Source: an uncultured Cellvibrio sp. (GTDB taxonomy: Bacteria; Pseudomonadota; Gammaproteobacteria; Pseudomonadales; Cellvibrionaceae). Taken from it: DNA of 6,364 bases. The position numbers and the translations under genes were made by a program. The stretch is taken from assembly GCA_946482385.1 (NCBI GenBank), contig CAMLRI010000136.1, positions 1-6,364 of the forward strand. Direction: 5' to 3'. The notes below the pieces were generated by a model. That model saw nothing but the letters and a program-made list of their open reading frames with translations, searched no databases and had not been told where the DNA came from. This document shows positions 1-6,246 of the stretch, piece by piece; position 1 is the stretch's first letter; the number at the start of each line of letters is the position of its first letter.

Positions 1-712
1 CATTGCCCGATTGGCTATTGCAGGTGCTGGCGGCAATACAGCTTTGGCTGTTCTCCCAGCCCCAACCGCTGGCGGTTTGCTGGCACAGGGGGTAAAGGCT
101 GCTGTACCAGTTACAACTGCTGGCGCATTGCCCAAGGCTGCTGGAGCTGGAGGCGATGCTCGAACTGCTGGACACCAGTGACGCTGAGCTGGATGAAGTG
201 ATGGAGGAGCTTGAGCTGTTAGATGAACTGGGCAGGCTGGATGAGCTGGACACACTCGATGAACCGGGTGTGCTCGACGAACTGACCGCGCTGGATGAAC
301 TTGCCCCTGTGCCGCCACCAGCCACACTCAGGCTTATCAGTGTGGGCAAATTGTTGCTGCTTTGGGTGGTGTTGGCGCAAAAGCCGTAGGACACGCTAGC
401 GCCCACGGCAATCTCGCTGTTGTAGCCCATGCCAGTGACCTGGGTGCCGCTGAGTAGGCCACTCCACAGGTTGCTGATTTGCGAATTATTCAGGTTGAGC
501 TGGGTTTGCCAGCTGCTAATACTGGCGCTGCCCTGGTTGCTAATCGTCACCGAGGCGCAGTAGCCGCCGCCCCAGTTGTTCTGAATGCTAAGGGTGGCGC
601 TGGCGGCGCCATTGTTGGATGTCACCGTATTCGCCCAGGCGCCCAGGCTGCACAGTGACAACACTGCCGCCACAGCCGCGCGCGCCATCGGCTTATTAGT
701 AAAAAGCATCAT
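1..712 (-). CDS. Exported carbohydrate-active protein, N-terminal part: CBM2-type module, poly-Ser linker, CBM10 (partial)
   Basis: Only the first 237 codons are in the window; the gene continues past base 1. The start ATG at 712-710 (a second ATG follows at once) has a GGAGA Shine-Dalgarno at 723-719, six bases upstream. Residues 1-27 form a Sec signal peptide (hydrophobic VAAVLSL core, AWA cleavage site before N28). Residues about 28-130 resemble CBM2: W47, W83 and Y97 sit where CBM2 has its three cellulose-stacking aromatics, and W68 fits the core Trp. C52 and C112 are a likely disulfide, placed differently from the usual terminal pair. Residues 138-192 are a linker with 39 Ser in 55. Residues 196-231 are CBM10, with CNWY, YPLC, GWGWEN and SCI motifs and five Cys. 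Such binding modules attach secreted glycoside hydrolases, LPMOs or related enzymes to crystalline cellulose. The catalytic domain is outside the window, so a specific enzyme (xylanase, cellulase or other) cannot be named. Confidence 0.9.
   Translation of the reverse strand, partial: MMLFTNKPMARAAVAAVLSLCSLGAWANTVTSNNGAASATLSIQNNWGGGYCASVTISNQGSASISSWQTQLNLNNSQISNLWSGLLSGTQVTGMGYNSEIAVGASVSYGFCANTTQSSNNLPTLISLSVAGGGTGASSSSAVSSSSTPGSSSVSSSSSLPSSSNSSSSSITSSSSASLVSSSSSIASSSSSLGQCASSCNWYSSLYPLCQQTASGWGWENSQSCIAASTCNSQSGN
137..301 (-). repeat. Poly-serine linker coding repeat
   Basis: This stretch encodes residues 138-192 of the left-edge protein, made of Ser runs of three to five separated by one to three other residues (AV, TPG, V, LP, N, IT, LV, IA). 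The DNA is a degenerate repeat of TCA-TCC-AGC-like codons, seen on the plus strand as recurring GCTGGATGAA-like units. Flexible Ser linkers of this kind separate modules in Cellvibrio-type secreted enzymes. The open plus-strand frame across it (Leu-Asp-Glu rich) is a by-product of this composition. Confidence 0.9.
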
Positions 713-902
713 GCTAAGTCTCCATCAAGAGTTAGGGGTAGTTATTGGGGTTGTGAACAAGCATGCGACGGCCACAGCGATACACAGCAAGGCGCTGTCG
801 CGGGTGGTTGATGGGTACTGCATAGTTATGATTATGGGGAGAGACCCTGCGCAGAAGAGGGAATGCAGGGGGAAGCAAAATTTGCCAGAAAAATATGATA
901 AA

Positions 903-924
903 TAATGCTGGCTAGCTCACATTT
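903..924. promoter_or_regulatory. Candidate CRP/Vfr-type binding site
   Basis: Read on the plus strand, this 22-bp site agrees with the E. coli CRP consensus at 16 positions by my hand alignment. The right half (TCACATTT, 917-924) is perfect, the centre has CTAG, and the left half keeps only TG (TGCTG against TGTGA). It lies about 190 bp upstream of the left-edge carbohydrate-active gene and just upstream of the polB -10 element. Catabolite control of a cellulase-type gene would make sense, but one weak half-site leaves this tentative. Confidence 0.35.
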
Positions 925-936
925 GGCTTGATTGGG

Positions 937-959
937 TATACTGGTTGCTTATCCAGTAT
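937..959 (+). promoter_or_regulatory. Candidate LexA (SOS) operator overlapping the polB -10 element
   Basis: ATACTGG (938-944) and CCAGTAT (953-959) are a perfect 7-bp inverted repeat with an 8-bp spacer. This gives TACTG-N10-CAGTA, the outer core of gammaproteobacterial LexA boxes (CTGT-N8-ACAG); the CTGG-N8-CCAG form is, as I recall it, that of the E. coli ruvAB box. A -10-like TATACT (937-942) overlaps the left arm. The only -35-like match is weak: CTCACA at 916-921 with a 15-bp spacer. LexA bound here would block RNA polymerase. The right arm ends 16 bases before the polB ATG, and polB is a classic SOS gene in E. coli (dinA). Confidence 0.72.
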
Positions 960-975
960 TGTGCGGCCCGCCTGT

Positions 976-3411
976 ATGACCGAACCCATCCCCGCCTTTT
1001 TGCTCACCCGCCAGTGGCGCGATACCCGCGAAGGGGTGGTGCTGGATTTATGGTGGGCGACAGATGCCGGCCCCTGCTGGACGCAAATTACTGGCCAGGA
1101 GGTGGTGTTTTTTATCCCCCGCGCCCAGGCCGGCGCCATAGCATCGCTGCTGGCCAAGTTGCGCCACTGGCGCATGGCGGAAGTGGAGCTTAAAACCTTT
1201 CGCAACCAGCCGGTCAATGCCCTCTACTTTAAACAGCACCGCAGCGCGCGCGACGCCCAGGCATTGTTGGACCAGGCGCGCATTCCTTATTGGGAGAGCG
1301 ATATTCGCCCCAGTGAGCGCTTTTTAATGGAGCGGTTTATTACTGCCAGCGCCGAGATAAGCGCCGCACCTTTGAACAGCACCGCGCCCATGATAAATGC
1401 CGCCGCCGCAAAAAATCTGCCGCTGCGCAACCCGCGCCTGCAGCCAGCCAGTGATACCCAATGGCGCCCGCAGCTGCGCCTGCTCTCGCTCGATATAGAA
1501 ACCTCCATGGATGCGCAGCAGTTGTACTCCATCGGCATCTGGTGCGATGGCCTGCAGCAGGTGTTGATGGTGGGGCAGGCTGACACTCAAGAGGCGGCCG
1601 GCGGGCAAGTGCAATTTTGTGCCGACGAGCGCGCCTGTTTGCAGGCGTTTTTCCAGCGGCTGCAACAGCTGGACCCGGATATTTTAATCGGCTGGAATTT
1701 GGTGCAATTTGATCTGCTGGTGTTGGAAAAAATTTGCCAGCGTTTACAAATGCCCTTGCAGCTGGGGCGCGCCGGGCAGCCCATCCACTGGCGCCACGAG
1801 GAGGGCGAAGGCGGGCGCAGTTTTGTGGTGGTTCCCGGCCGCGTCGCCCTCGACGGTATCGACTTGCTAAAGGCGGCCAATCCGCGTTTTGAAACCTATG
1901 CCTTGCAGCATGTGGCGGAAGAATTATTGGGCGAAGGCAAATTGCTGGCGGGCGATGATCGCGGTGAGGACATCACCCGTTTGTTTCAAAGCGATAAGTT
2001 GGCGCTGGCGGCCTACAACCTGCGCGATTGCGAACTGGTGTGGAAAATTTTTGCCCAGCAGCACTTACTGGCCTTCGCCATGGAGCGCAGCCAGCTCACA
2101 GGTTTGCTGCTCGACCGCATCGGTGGCTCGGTAGCGGCATTTGAATATTTGTACTTGCCGCGCTTGCACCGGCGCGGCTATGTCGCCCCCAATTTGGGTG
2201 AGCTGGAATCGGATATCGTCAGCCCCGGCGGCTATGTGATGAATTCGCGCCCCGGCATTTACCACAATGTGTTAGTTCTGGATTTTAAAAGCCTGTACCC
2301 CAGTATTATTCGCAGTTTTCTTATCGACCCCTGCGCCTTTTGGCTGGCGCAACACCAACAGTTGGATGAAGCGGAAACCGCTCCCGGCTTTAACGGCGCC
2401 AGCTTTGCCCGCGAGGGCCACATACTGCCGCAATTAATTGAACAGCTATCGAGCGCGCGGGACCGCGCCAAGCAGCGCAAGGATGCACCCCTATCCCACG
2501 CCATTAAAATTATTATGAATTCTTTTTACGGTGTGCTCGGTTCTACCGGCTGCCGTTTTTTCGACCCGCGTATCGCCAGCTCCATCACCCTGCGCGGCCA
2601 CGAAATTATCCAGCGCAGCCGCGACTGGATCGAGCAGCAGGGCTACGCCGTTATTTATGGCGATACAGATTCGCTATTTGTGTGGCTGGAAAACAATTGC
2701 CAACAGCATCCCCCCAAAAAACCGGCCCAGTGCCACAGCATAGGTGTGCGTTTGGCGCGCGAACTGAATAACTGGTGGCGTGCGACCTTAAAAAAAGAAT
2801 TTAACCTAGCTAGCGCCCTGGAAATTCAATTTGAAACCCACTACCTGCGCTTTTTAATGCCTACCATGCGCGGCTCGGAATTGGGCACCAAAAAACGTTA
2901 CGCCGGTTTGATTGAAACCAACGGCCAGCGCGACATGGTATTTAAAGGCTTGGAAAATGTACGCACCGACTGGACCAACCTCGCCAAACAATTTCAGGCG
3001 GAGCTATACCGCAAGGTGTTTGAAGGCGAAGACCATCTCGACTATGTGCGTAGCACCAATGCTGCGGTGTTGGCCGGCGAGCGCAATGAGGATTTGGTCT
3101 ATCGCAAACGCCTGCGCCGCCAACTGCACGAATACCAAAAAAATGTACCGCCCCATGTGCAGGCCGCGCGCAAATATGTGCAGCTAACTGGCGAGCGTAT
3201 CCGCCGCGGCGATTGGATCAGTTACGTCATCACCACCAACGGCCCCGAACCCCTTGGCACCTACGCTGTGGATTGGTCGCTACTGCAAAGCCCCATCGAT
3301 TACCAACACTACATCGACAAACAACTCACCCCGGTCGCCGATTCCATTTTGCATTTTTTAAATGAATCACTGGGGCAATTGGTAGACAGCCAAATGGGGT
3401 TGTTTGGGTGA
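976..3411 (+). CDS. polB: DNA polymerase II, family B, SOS-type
   Basis: An 811-residue family B polymerase (E. coli Pol II is 783). It is a 3'-5' proofreading polymerase used in DNA-damage tolerance and replication restart. Exonuclease motifs: Exo I D173-I-E175, Exo II N241-x3-F-D246, Exo III Y347-x3-D351. Polymerase motifs: A at D436-x2-SLYPSII, B at K511-x3-N-S-F-Y518-G, C at YGDTDS with D563 and D565; the KKRYAG segment is at 639-644. All catalytic acids are present, so both activities should be intact. The C-terminus ends in QMGLF plus Gly, a sliding-clamp motif. The ATG at 976 is chosen because MTEPIPAFLLTRQWRD aligns with the start of E. coli Pol II; in-frame TTG 928 and GTG 961 lie in or beside the LexA operator. 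No clear Shine-Dalgarno precedes the ATG. Extra length includes an Ala/Pro-rich insertion at about 129-150, before the exonuclease domain. Confidence 0.97.
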   Translation: MTEPIPAFLLTRQWRDTREGVVLDLWWATDAGPCWTQITGQEVVFFIPRAQAGAIASLLAKLRHWRMAEVELKTFRNQPVNALYFKQHRSARDAQALLDQARIPYWESDIRPSERFLMERFITASAEISAAPLNSTAPMINAAAAKNLPLRNPRLQPASDTQWRPQLRLLSLDIETSMDAQQLYSIGIWCDGLQQVLMVGQADTQEAAGGQVQFCADERACLQAFFQRLQQLDPDILIGWNLVQFDLLVLEKICQRLQMPLQLGRAGQPIHWRHEEGEGGRSFVVVPGRVALDGIDLLKAANPRFETYALQHVAEELLGEGKLLAGDDRGEDITRLFQSDKLALAAYNLRDCELVWKIFAQQHLLAFAMERSQLTGLLLDRIGGSVAAFEYLYLPRLHRRGYVAPNLGELESDIVSPGGYVMNSRPGIYHNVLVLDFKSLYPSIIRSFLIDPCAFWLAQHQQLDEAETAPGFNGASFAREGHILPQLIEQLSSARDRAKQRKDAPLSHAIKIIMNSFYGVLGSTGCRFFDPRIASSITLRGHEIIQRSRDWIEQQGYAVIYGDTDSLFVWLENNCQQHPPKKPAQCHSIGVRLARELNNWWRATLKKEFNLASALEIQFETHYLRFLMPTMRGSELGTKKRYAGLIETNGQRDMVFKGLENVRTDWTNLAKQFQAELYRKVFEGEDHLDYVRSTNAAVLAGERNEDLVYRKRLRRQLHEYQKNVPPHVQAARKYVQLTGERIRRGDWISYVITTNGPEPLGTYAVDWSLLQSPIDYQHYIDKQLTPVADSILHFLNESLGQLVDSQMGLFG

Positions 3412-3414
3412 TGC

Positions 3415-3443
3415 TTGTCCCCCCATTCCCTTCGGGCTATATT
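3415..3443 (+). promoter_or_regulatory. Candidate sigma70 promoter for the SMI1/KNR4 gene
   Basis: TTGTCC (3415-3420) and TATATT (3438-3443) are separated by exactly 17 bp, matching the -35 and -10 consensus at 4/6 and 5/6 positions. It begins just after the polB stop and would start transcription near 3450, about 25 bases before the next ATG. The small gene could therefore be expressed independently of SOS-controlled polB. Confidence 0.5.
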
Positions 3444-3474
3444 CCGCCTCCCTTGTTTATCCATAGGTTGCCAG

Positions 3475-3876
3475 ATGGAAGACGTTATTGAGCTTTTGCG
3501 TGAATACAACGAACCCGTGCCTGTGCCGCTGGATTTGCCCGATGAGGATCAGTTGGTGCAGATTGAAGAGGAGCTGTTGCTGCCTATTCCGCGCGATATG
3601 CGCCATTTCCTGTTGGAGGTGAGCGATGTGGTGTACGGCAGTATTGAGCCGGTGACCGCTGCCGACCCCAATTCCCATACCTATTTGCCCGAGGTGACTG
3701 CCACCGCCTGGTCGCTGGGGGTGCCGCGCTATTTGATGCCGCTGTGCGAGTTGAATGGCAGTTATTACTGCGTGGAGCCAGAGGGCGAGGTGGTGTTTTG
3801 GCGCGATGGCGACCTGACCGATGAGACCTGGCCCTCGGTGTGGCACTGGGCGCGGGATGTGTGGCTGGAGTCGTAA
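3475..3876 (+). CDS. SMI1/KNR4 family (SUKH-type) protein
   Basis: A 133-residue acidic soluble protein with no signal peptide or membrane segment. It shows the SMI1/KNR4 pattern: an N-terminal helix rich in Glu/Asp (IEEELLLPIP, 30-39), RDMRHFLLEVSDVVYGSIEP (40-59), a central HTYLPEV (68-74), the VPRYLMPLCELNGSYYCVEP block (83-102), VVFWRDGD (106-113) and a Trp-rich end (VWHWARDVWLES). Some SUKH proteins are immunity proteins against secreted toxins, but from memory very similar single-domain versions are conserved in Pseudomonas and relatives without a toxin. No toxin gene is adjacent here, so a housekeeping role is more likely; the biochemical function is unknown. The ATG at 3475 is preferred because family members start there; a weak AGG lies at 3465-3467, seven bases upstream. 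An upstream in-frame TTG at 3415 falls within the predicted promoter. Confidence 0.85.
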   Translation: MEDVIELLREYNEPVPVPLDLPDEDQLVQIEEELLLPIPRDMRHFLLEVSDVVYGSIEPVTAADPNSHTYLPEVTATAWSLGVPRYLMPLCELNGSYYCVEPEGEVVFWRDGDLTDETWPSVWHWARDVWLES

Positions 3877-3909
3877 AACCGGCAACCCTGTCACGAAAAG
3901 CCGCTTTGC

Positions 3910-3941
3910 TTGCAACTCTGTGGCGGCGGCTGGGCTAAACT
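3910..3941 (+). promoter_or_regulatory. Weak promoter-like pair upstream of the lytic transglycosylase
   Basis: TTGCAA (3910-3915) and TAAACT (3936-3941) resemble -35 and -10 elements, but the 20-bp spacing is too long for a standard sigma70 promoter. Of the sequence between 3877 and 4028, this is the best candidate I can see. A start near 3948 would place the inverted repeat at 3965-4003 in the 5' leader. Confidence 0.2.
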
Positions 3942-3964
3942 CTTAAACCCGGTTCGTTTTTTGT

Positions 3965-4003
3965 GGCTATTCACCAGTGCCTGGGTGGTTGTGCCGAATA
4001 GCC
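3965..4003 (+). repeat. 8-bp inverted repeat (hairpin) before the lytic transglycosylase gene
   Basis: GGCTATTC (3965-3972) and GAATAGCC (3996-4003) are perfect reverse complements. Inside them ACCA (3973-3976) can pair with TGGT (3986-3989) around a 9-base loop, leaving a bulge on the 3' side. No U-tract follows, so it is not an intrinsic terminator. It ends 25 bases before the ATG and could be a leader hairpin or an operator; the sequence does not decide between them. Confidence 0.5.
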
Positions 4004-4028
4004 TGTATTGGCGGTAGAGAATCCTTTG

Positions 4029-4970
4029 ATGAAACCCTTGGTTATTTCCCTGTGTATTGCCTTGGCCTTAATGGCAGGTGGTGCCTTGGGCGAAACCCGG
4101 GTGTTTAGCGTTACCCAGCTGGAACAGCAGTTGGCGTCCACGCCGGCAGCGGATGCCAGCGACCAGGCCGAGGTTGTGGCCAGCGAAGCGGTGCTGGAGG
4201 CAGTGCCCGCTGCATCGCCTGAGGCACTGTCTACGCCAAACCCGTTATCAAGCCCGGAACCTGGCCCGGAATCCAGCCAACCCATAGCAGCAGACGAAGA
4301 TTTTGAGGCCCAGGTGCTGCGAGTGGCCGCGCAAACTGCCGCTGCCGAGGCGGCGCGCAAGGCCGAAGCGGAGCGTGCGCGCGCTGAAGCCGCCAAGAAT
4401 AAAAAGCAGCCCTATACCTTTTACAAATACCACAAGGGTGGCGCGGTCGCCTTTTCCGATAAGGTGCCAGCCAAAACCGATTACCAGGTGATTGTGTACA
4501 ACAGCTGTTACGCCTGTAGCGCCTTTTCCAAGGTCGATTGGCACCATACCAAGTTGTACCTCAGCGAGTTCAGCTACTCCATTAGCCAGGCCGCCAAGCG
4601 CCACGGGCTGGATCCGGCGCTGTTGCGCGCGGTGATCCACGCGGAATCCAACTTCAACCCCCTGGCCCGCTCGCGCAAGGGCGCCATGGGCTTGATGCAG
4701 CTGATGCCCGCCACCGCCAAGGATATGGGGGTTAGCGATAGCTATGACCCGGCGCAAAATATCCAGGGCGGCGCCAAGTACCTGGCCTGGTTGCTTAAGC
4801 GCTACCAGGGCAATATCACCCTGGCCACCGCCGCCTACAATGCCGGCCCGGGCGCTGTATCCCGCTATAACGCTGTGCCCCCCTACGAAGAAACCAAAAC
4901 CTACGTGTTCCGCGTCAATATCCTGCACCAGCGCTACCAGCGCCAATTGGCGGCCCTGGCCAGCAATTGA
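4029..4970 (+). CDS. Exported lytic murein transglycosylase (SLT domain, GH23-type)
   Basis: A 313-residue protein that should cleave the MurNAc-GlcNAc bond of peptidoglycan in the periplasm, forming 1,6-anhydroMurNAc ends. Residues 1-21 are a signal peptide (K2, hydrophobic 4-16, cleavage near GALG/E22). Residues about 38-95 are a Pro/Ala/Glu/Ser-rich spacer and 96-126 an Ala/Glu/Arg-rich helix, probably coiled coil. Residues 129-165 ([19 protein letters not shown] onward) resemble a DUF4124-like segment and hold a C160-x-x-C163 pair. The SLT domain spans about 180-305: catalytic E206 in [21 protein letters not shown] (218-230) and [11 protein letters not shown] (from 267). No lipobox Cys follows the signal, so the protein is soluble rather than a lipoprotein. 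ATG 4029 is preferred over TTG 4008, with a weak TAGAGA ahead. The exact Slt or Mlt subfamily is not assigned, and the function of the N-terminal part is unknown. Confidence 0.92.
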   Translation: MKPLVISLCIALALMAGGALGETRVFSVTQLEQQLASTPAADASDQAEVVASEAVLEAVPAASPEALSTPNPLSSPEPGPESSQPIAADEDFEAQVLRVAAQTAAAEAARKAEAERARAEAAKNKKQPYTFYKYHKGGAVAFSDKVPAKTDYQVIVYNSCYACSAFSKVDWHHTKLYLSEFSYSISQAAKRHGLDPALLRAVIHAESNFNPLARSRKGAMGLMQLMPATAKDMGVSDSYDPAQNIQGGAKYLAWLLKRYQGNITLATAAYNAGPGAVSRYNAVPPYEETKTYVFRVNILHQRYQRQLAALASN

Positions 4971-5169
4971 TGCGCTAAAAACCTGCCGAACCATCTCATC
5001 CTTTCGAAAGCCCACGCCAAGTTTTTCGGCTCATAACCAAACAATCTAATTTACGCGACAATTTTTGCTCAAATTCTGCGCGCTTTTGCCGCTACAGGTT
5101 CTGATAGCCCTATTTCCCTTGGGCTGATCGACCCGATTTGCTATTGGCCTATAGCCGCAGGAGGCGACC
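4971..5169. other. Intergenic region with palindrome and small inverted repeats
   Basis: I find no gene in these 199 bases. CTTTCGAAAG (5001-5010) is a perfect 10-bp palindrome, flanked by the arms GCCGAA (4985-4990) and TTCGGC (5025-5030). AGCCC (5106-5110) and GGGCT (5121-5125) form a further small inverted repeat. Neither has a T-tract after it, so no intrinsic terminator for the transglycosylase gene is evident. No convincing promoter was found; TTGGGC (5119-5124) and TATTGG (5142-5147) are 17 bp apart but match the consensus poorly. Confidence 0.5.
5159..5164 (+). promoter_or_regulatory. Strong Shine-Dalgarno of the calcium-loop gene
   Basis: AGGAGG lies five bases before ATG 5170. It is the strongest ribosome binding site in the window and fixes the start of this gene; it suggests efficient translation compared with the neighbours. 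Confidence 0.85.
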
Positions 5170-6225
5170 ATGATTGTTACCCATGCCCATATCCAGATGG
5201 GCGCGCAGCGCGAGTATCGCGAGCAATACCACCTGCAGGAGCGCCTGGAGGTTTGGGTGGGGCCGGTGGAGGCCCTGCCTGCCCCCGCGCCCGCCGAACT
5301 GCCTGAGCTGCCCGAGGTGGATATATCCCGCGCTGGTTCCTTGCTGGCGATGTACCGCGAGCAGCAGGTGCTGGATTTGGAGGCCGAGCTGGACCCGCGC
5401 TCGCGCCTGAATTTGATGATCCTTAAGGCCACTTTCGAGGCCATCAGCGGCCAATCGCTCAACCTGCGCGAACCCAAAGTTGTGGCGCAGGAGGCGGGGC
5501 AGGCCACATCCAGCATTAACGTGGATACTCCGGCCCCCCAGCGCCCGGTGCGTATGGGCTCGGGGGTGATTTACCAGCGCCAGGAGCGCTACCAGGAACG
5601 CGAGGCAATGCACTTCCAATCCCAAGGGGTGATTCGCACCCAGGATGGCCGCGAGATCCAATTCCAGGTCGACCTGGGTATGAGCCGCGAATTCGTGCAG
5701 GAATCCAACCTGGAAATCCGCGCCGGCGATGCCGCCAAAATTGATCCGCTGGTGATTAACTTTGACGGCCAGGGGGCACAGCTCAGCCAAACCCGGTTTG
5801 CGTTTGATTTGGATAGCGATGGCACGGCCGAGCAAATTGCCCGGCTGCGCCCCGGCAGCGGTTATTTGGCACTGGATCGCAACGGCGATGGTGAAATTTC
5901 CAACGGCAGCGAATTATTCGGCCCCAGCAGTGGCCGGGGTTTTGCCGAGCTGGCGCAGTTCGATGAAGACGGCAACCAATTTATCGACGAGGGCGACAGC
6001 ATCTACCACAAGCTGCGCATTTGGCAGCACAACGAAGACGGCACCAGCCAATTGGCCGGGCTGGGTGATATGAATGTGGGCGCTATTTTTCTCGGCCATG
6101 TCAGCTCGCCTTTCCAATTAAAAGATGCCAACAACAATTCCCTGGGGGAGATTGCCAACAGCGGTATTTATCTCAAGGAGGATGGCGGCGTGGGAGTGGT
6201 GCAGGAGTTGAATTTGATGGTGTGA
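5170..6225 (+). CDS. Protein of unknown function with EF-hand-like calcium-binding loops
   Basis: 351 residues, acidic, with no signal peptide or membrane segment. The N-terminus (1-30) is helical and charged, followed by a Pro/Ala/Glu-rich stretch (33-50). Residues about 142-185 hold a charged region with TQDGREIQFQVDLGMSREF. From DPLVINFDG (192-200) the C-terminal half has Asp/Asn loops: D213-x-D215-x-D217-G; D236-x-N238-x-D240-G-x-I243; and D265-x-D267-x-N269-x2-I272-D273-x2-D276, a full EF-hand or dockerin-like loop; a weaker loop is near N288-D290. The order (DPLV-DG, FDLDSDG, LDRNGDG-NGSELFG, DEDGN-ID) matches, from memory, a segment found inside large RTX-type secreted proteins and in stand-alone hypothetical proteins of Vibrio, Shewanella and Pseudomonas. 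Calcium binding is inferred. Without a signal peptide it is cytoplasmic or leaves by another route; the tail ends in ELNLMV. Its role is unknown. The start is fixed by AGGAGG five bases upstream. Confidence 0.88.
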   Translation: MIVTHAHIQMGAQREYREQYHLQERLEVWVGPVEALPAPAPAELPELPEVDISRAGSLLAMYREQQVLDLEAELDPRSRLNLMILKATFEAISGQSLNLREPKVVAQEAGQATSSINVDTPAPQRPVRMGSGVIYQRQERYQEREAMHFQSQGVIRTQDGREIQFQVDLGMSREFVQESNLEIRAGDAAKIDPLVINFDGQGAQLSQTRFAFDLDSDGTAEQIARLRPGSGYLALDRNGDGEISNGSELFGPSSGRGFAELAQFDEDGNQFIDEGDSIYHKLRIWQHNEDGTSQLAGLGDMNVGAIFLGHVSSPFQLKDANNNSLGEIANSGIYLKEDGGVGVVQELNLMV

Positions 6226-6246
6226 GTTGTGCCGCCAAAATAAAAA

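Noticed and set aside
156..389. Open plus-strand frame encoding a Leu-Asp-Glu repeat protein
   Set aside because: It is the complement of the poly-serine linker and CBM coding sequence on the minus strand, which has a signal peptide, a Shine-Dalgarno and recognised domains.
876..890. Sigma54-like promoter on the minus strand (TGGCAAATTTTGC)
   Set aside because: The GG and GC are only 8 bp apart, whereas sigma54 promoters need 10, so the spacing does not fit.
585..905. Plus-strand frame overlapping the start of the CBM gene and the intergenic region
   Set aside because: Most of it lies antisense to the signal peptide and CBM2, and no recognisable domain or ribosome binding site supports it.
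928..975. Longer polB with a TTG start at 928 or a GTG start at 961
   Set aside because: The extra residues do not match Pol II, the region holds the -10 element and LexA-like repeat, and the ATG at 976 aligns with the E. coli start.
3475..3876. Immunity gene of a toxin-immunity pair
   Set aside because: No toxin or secretion gene lies next to it in the window, and close single-domain relatives are known without toxins.
3457..3915. 152-codon open frame antisense to the SMI1/KNR4 gene
   Set aside because: The product is a His/Gln-rich translation with no domain, and the sense strand has a clear family match.
3899..3931. Possible terminator after the SMI1/KNR4 gene (AGCCGC / GCGGCT)
   Set aside because: The stem is only 6 bp with a 21-base loop and no T-tract follows.
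4248..5015. Long 255-codon open frame antisense to the transglycosylase
   Set aside because: It is a shadow frame produced by GC-rich codon use; the plus-strand frame has the signal peptide, catalytic Glu and full SLT motifs.
5149..5835. Long 228-codon open frame antisense to the calcium-loop gene
   Set aside because: The plus strand has the AGGAGG ribosome binding site and conserved Asp loops; the antisense product shows no domain.
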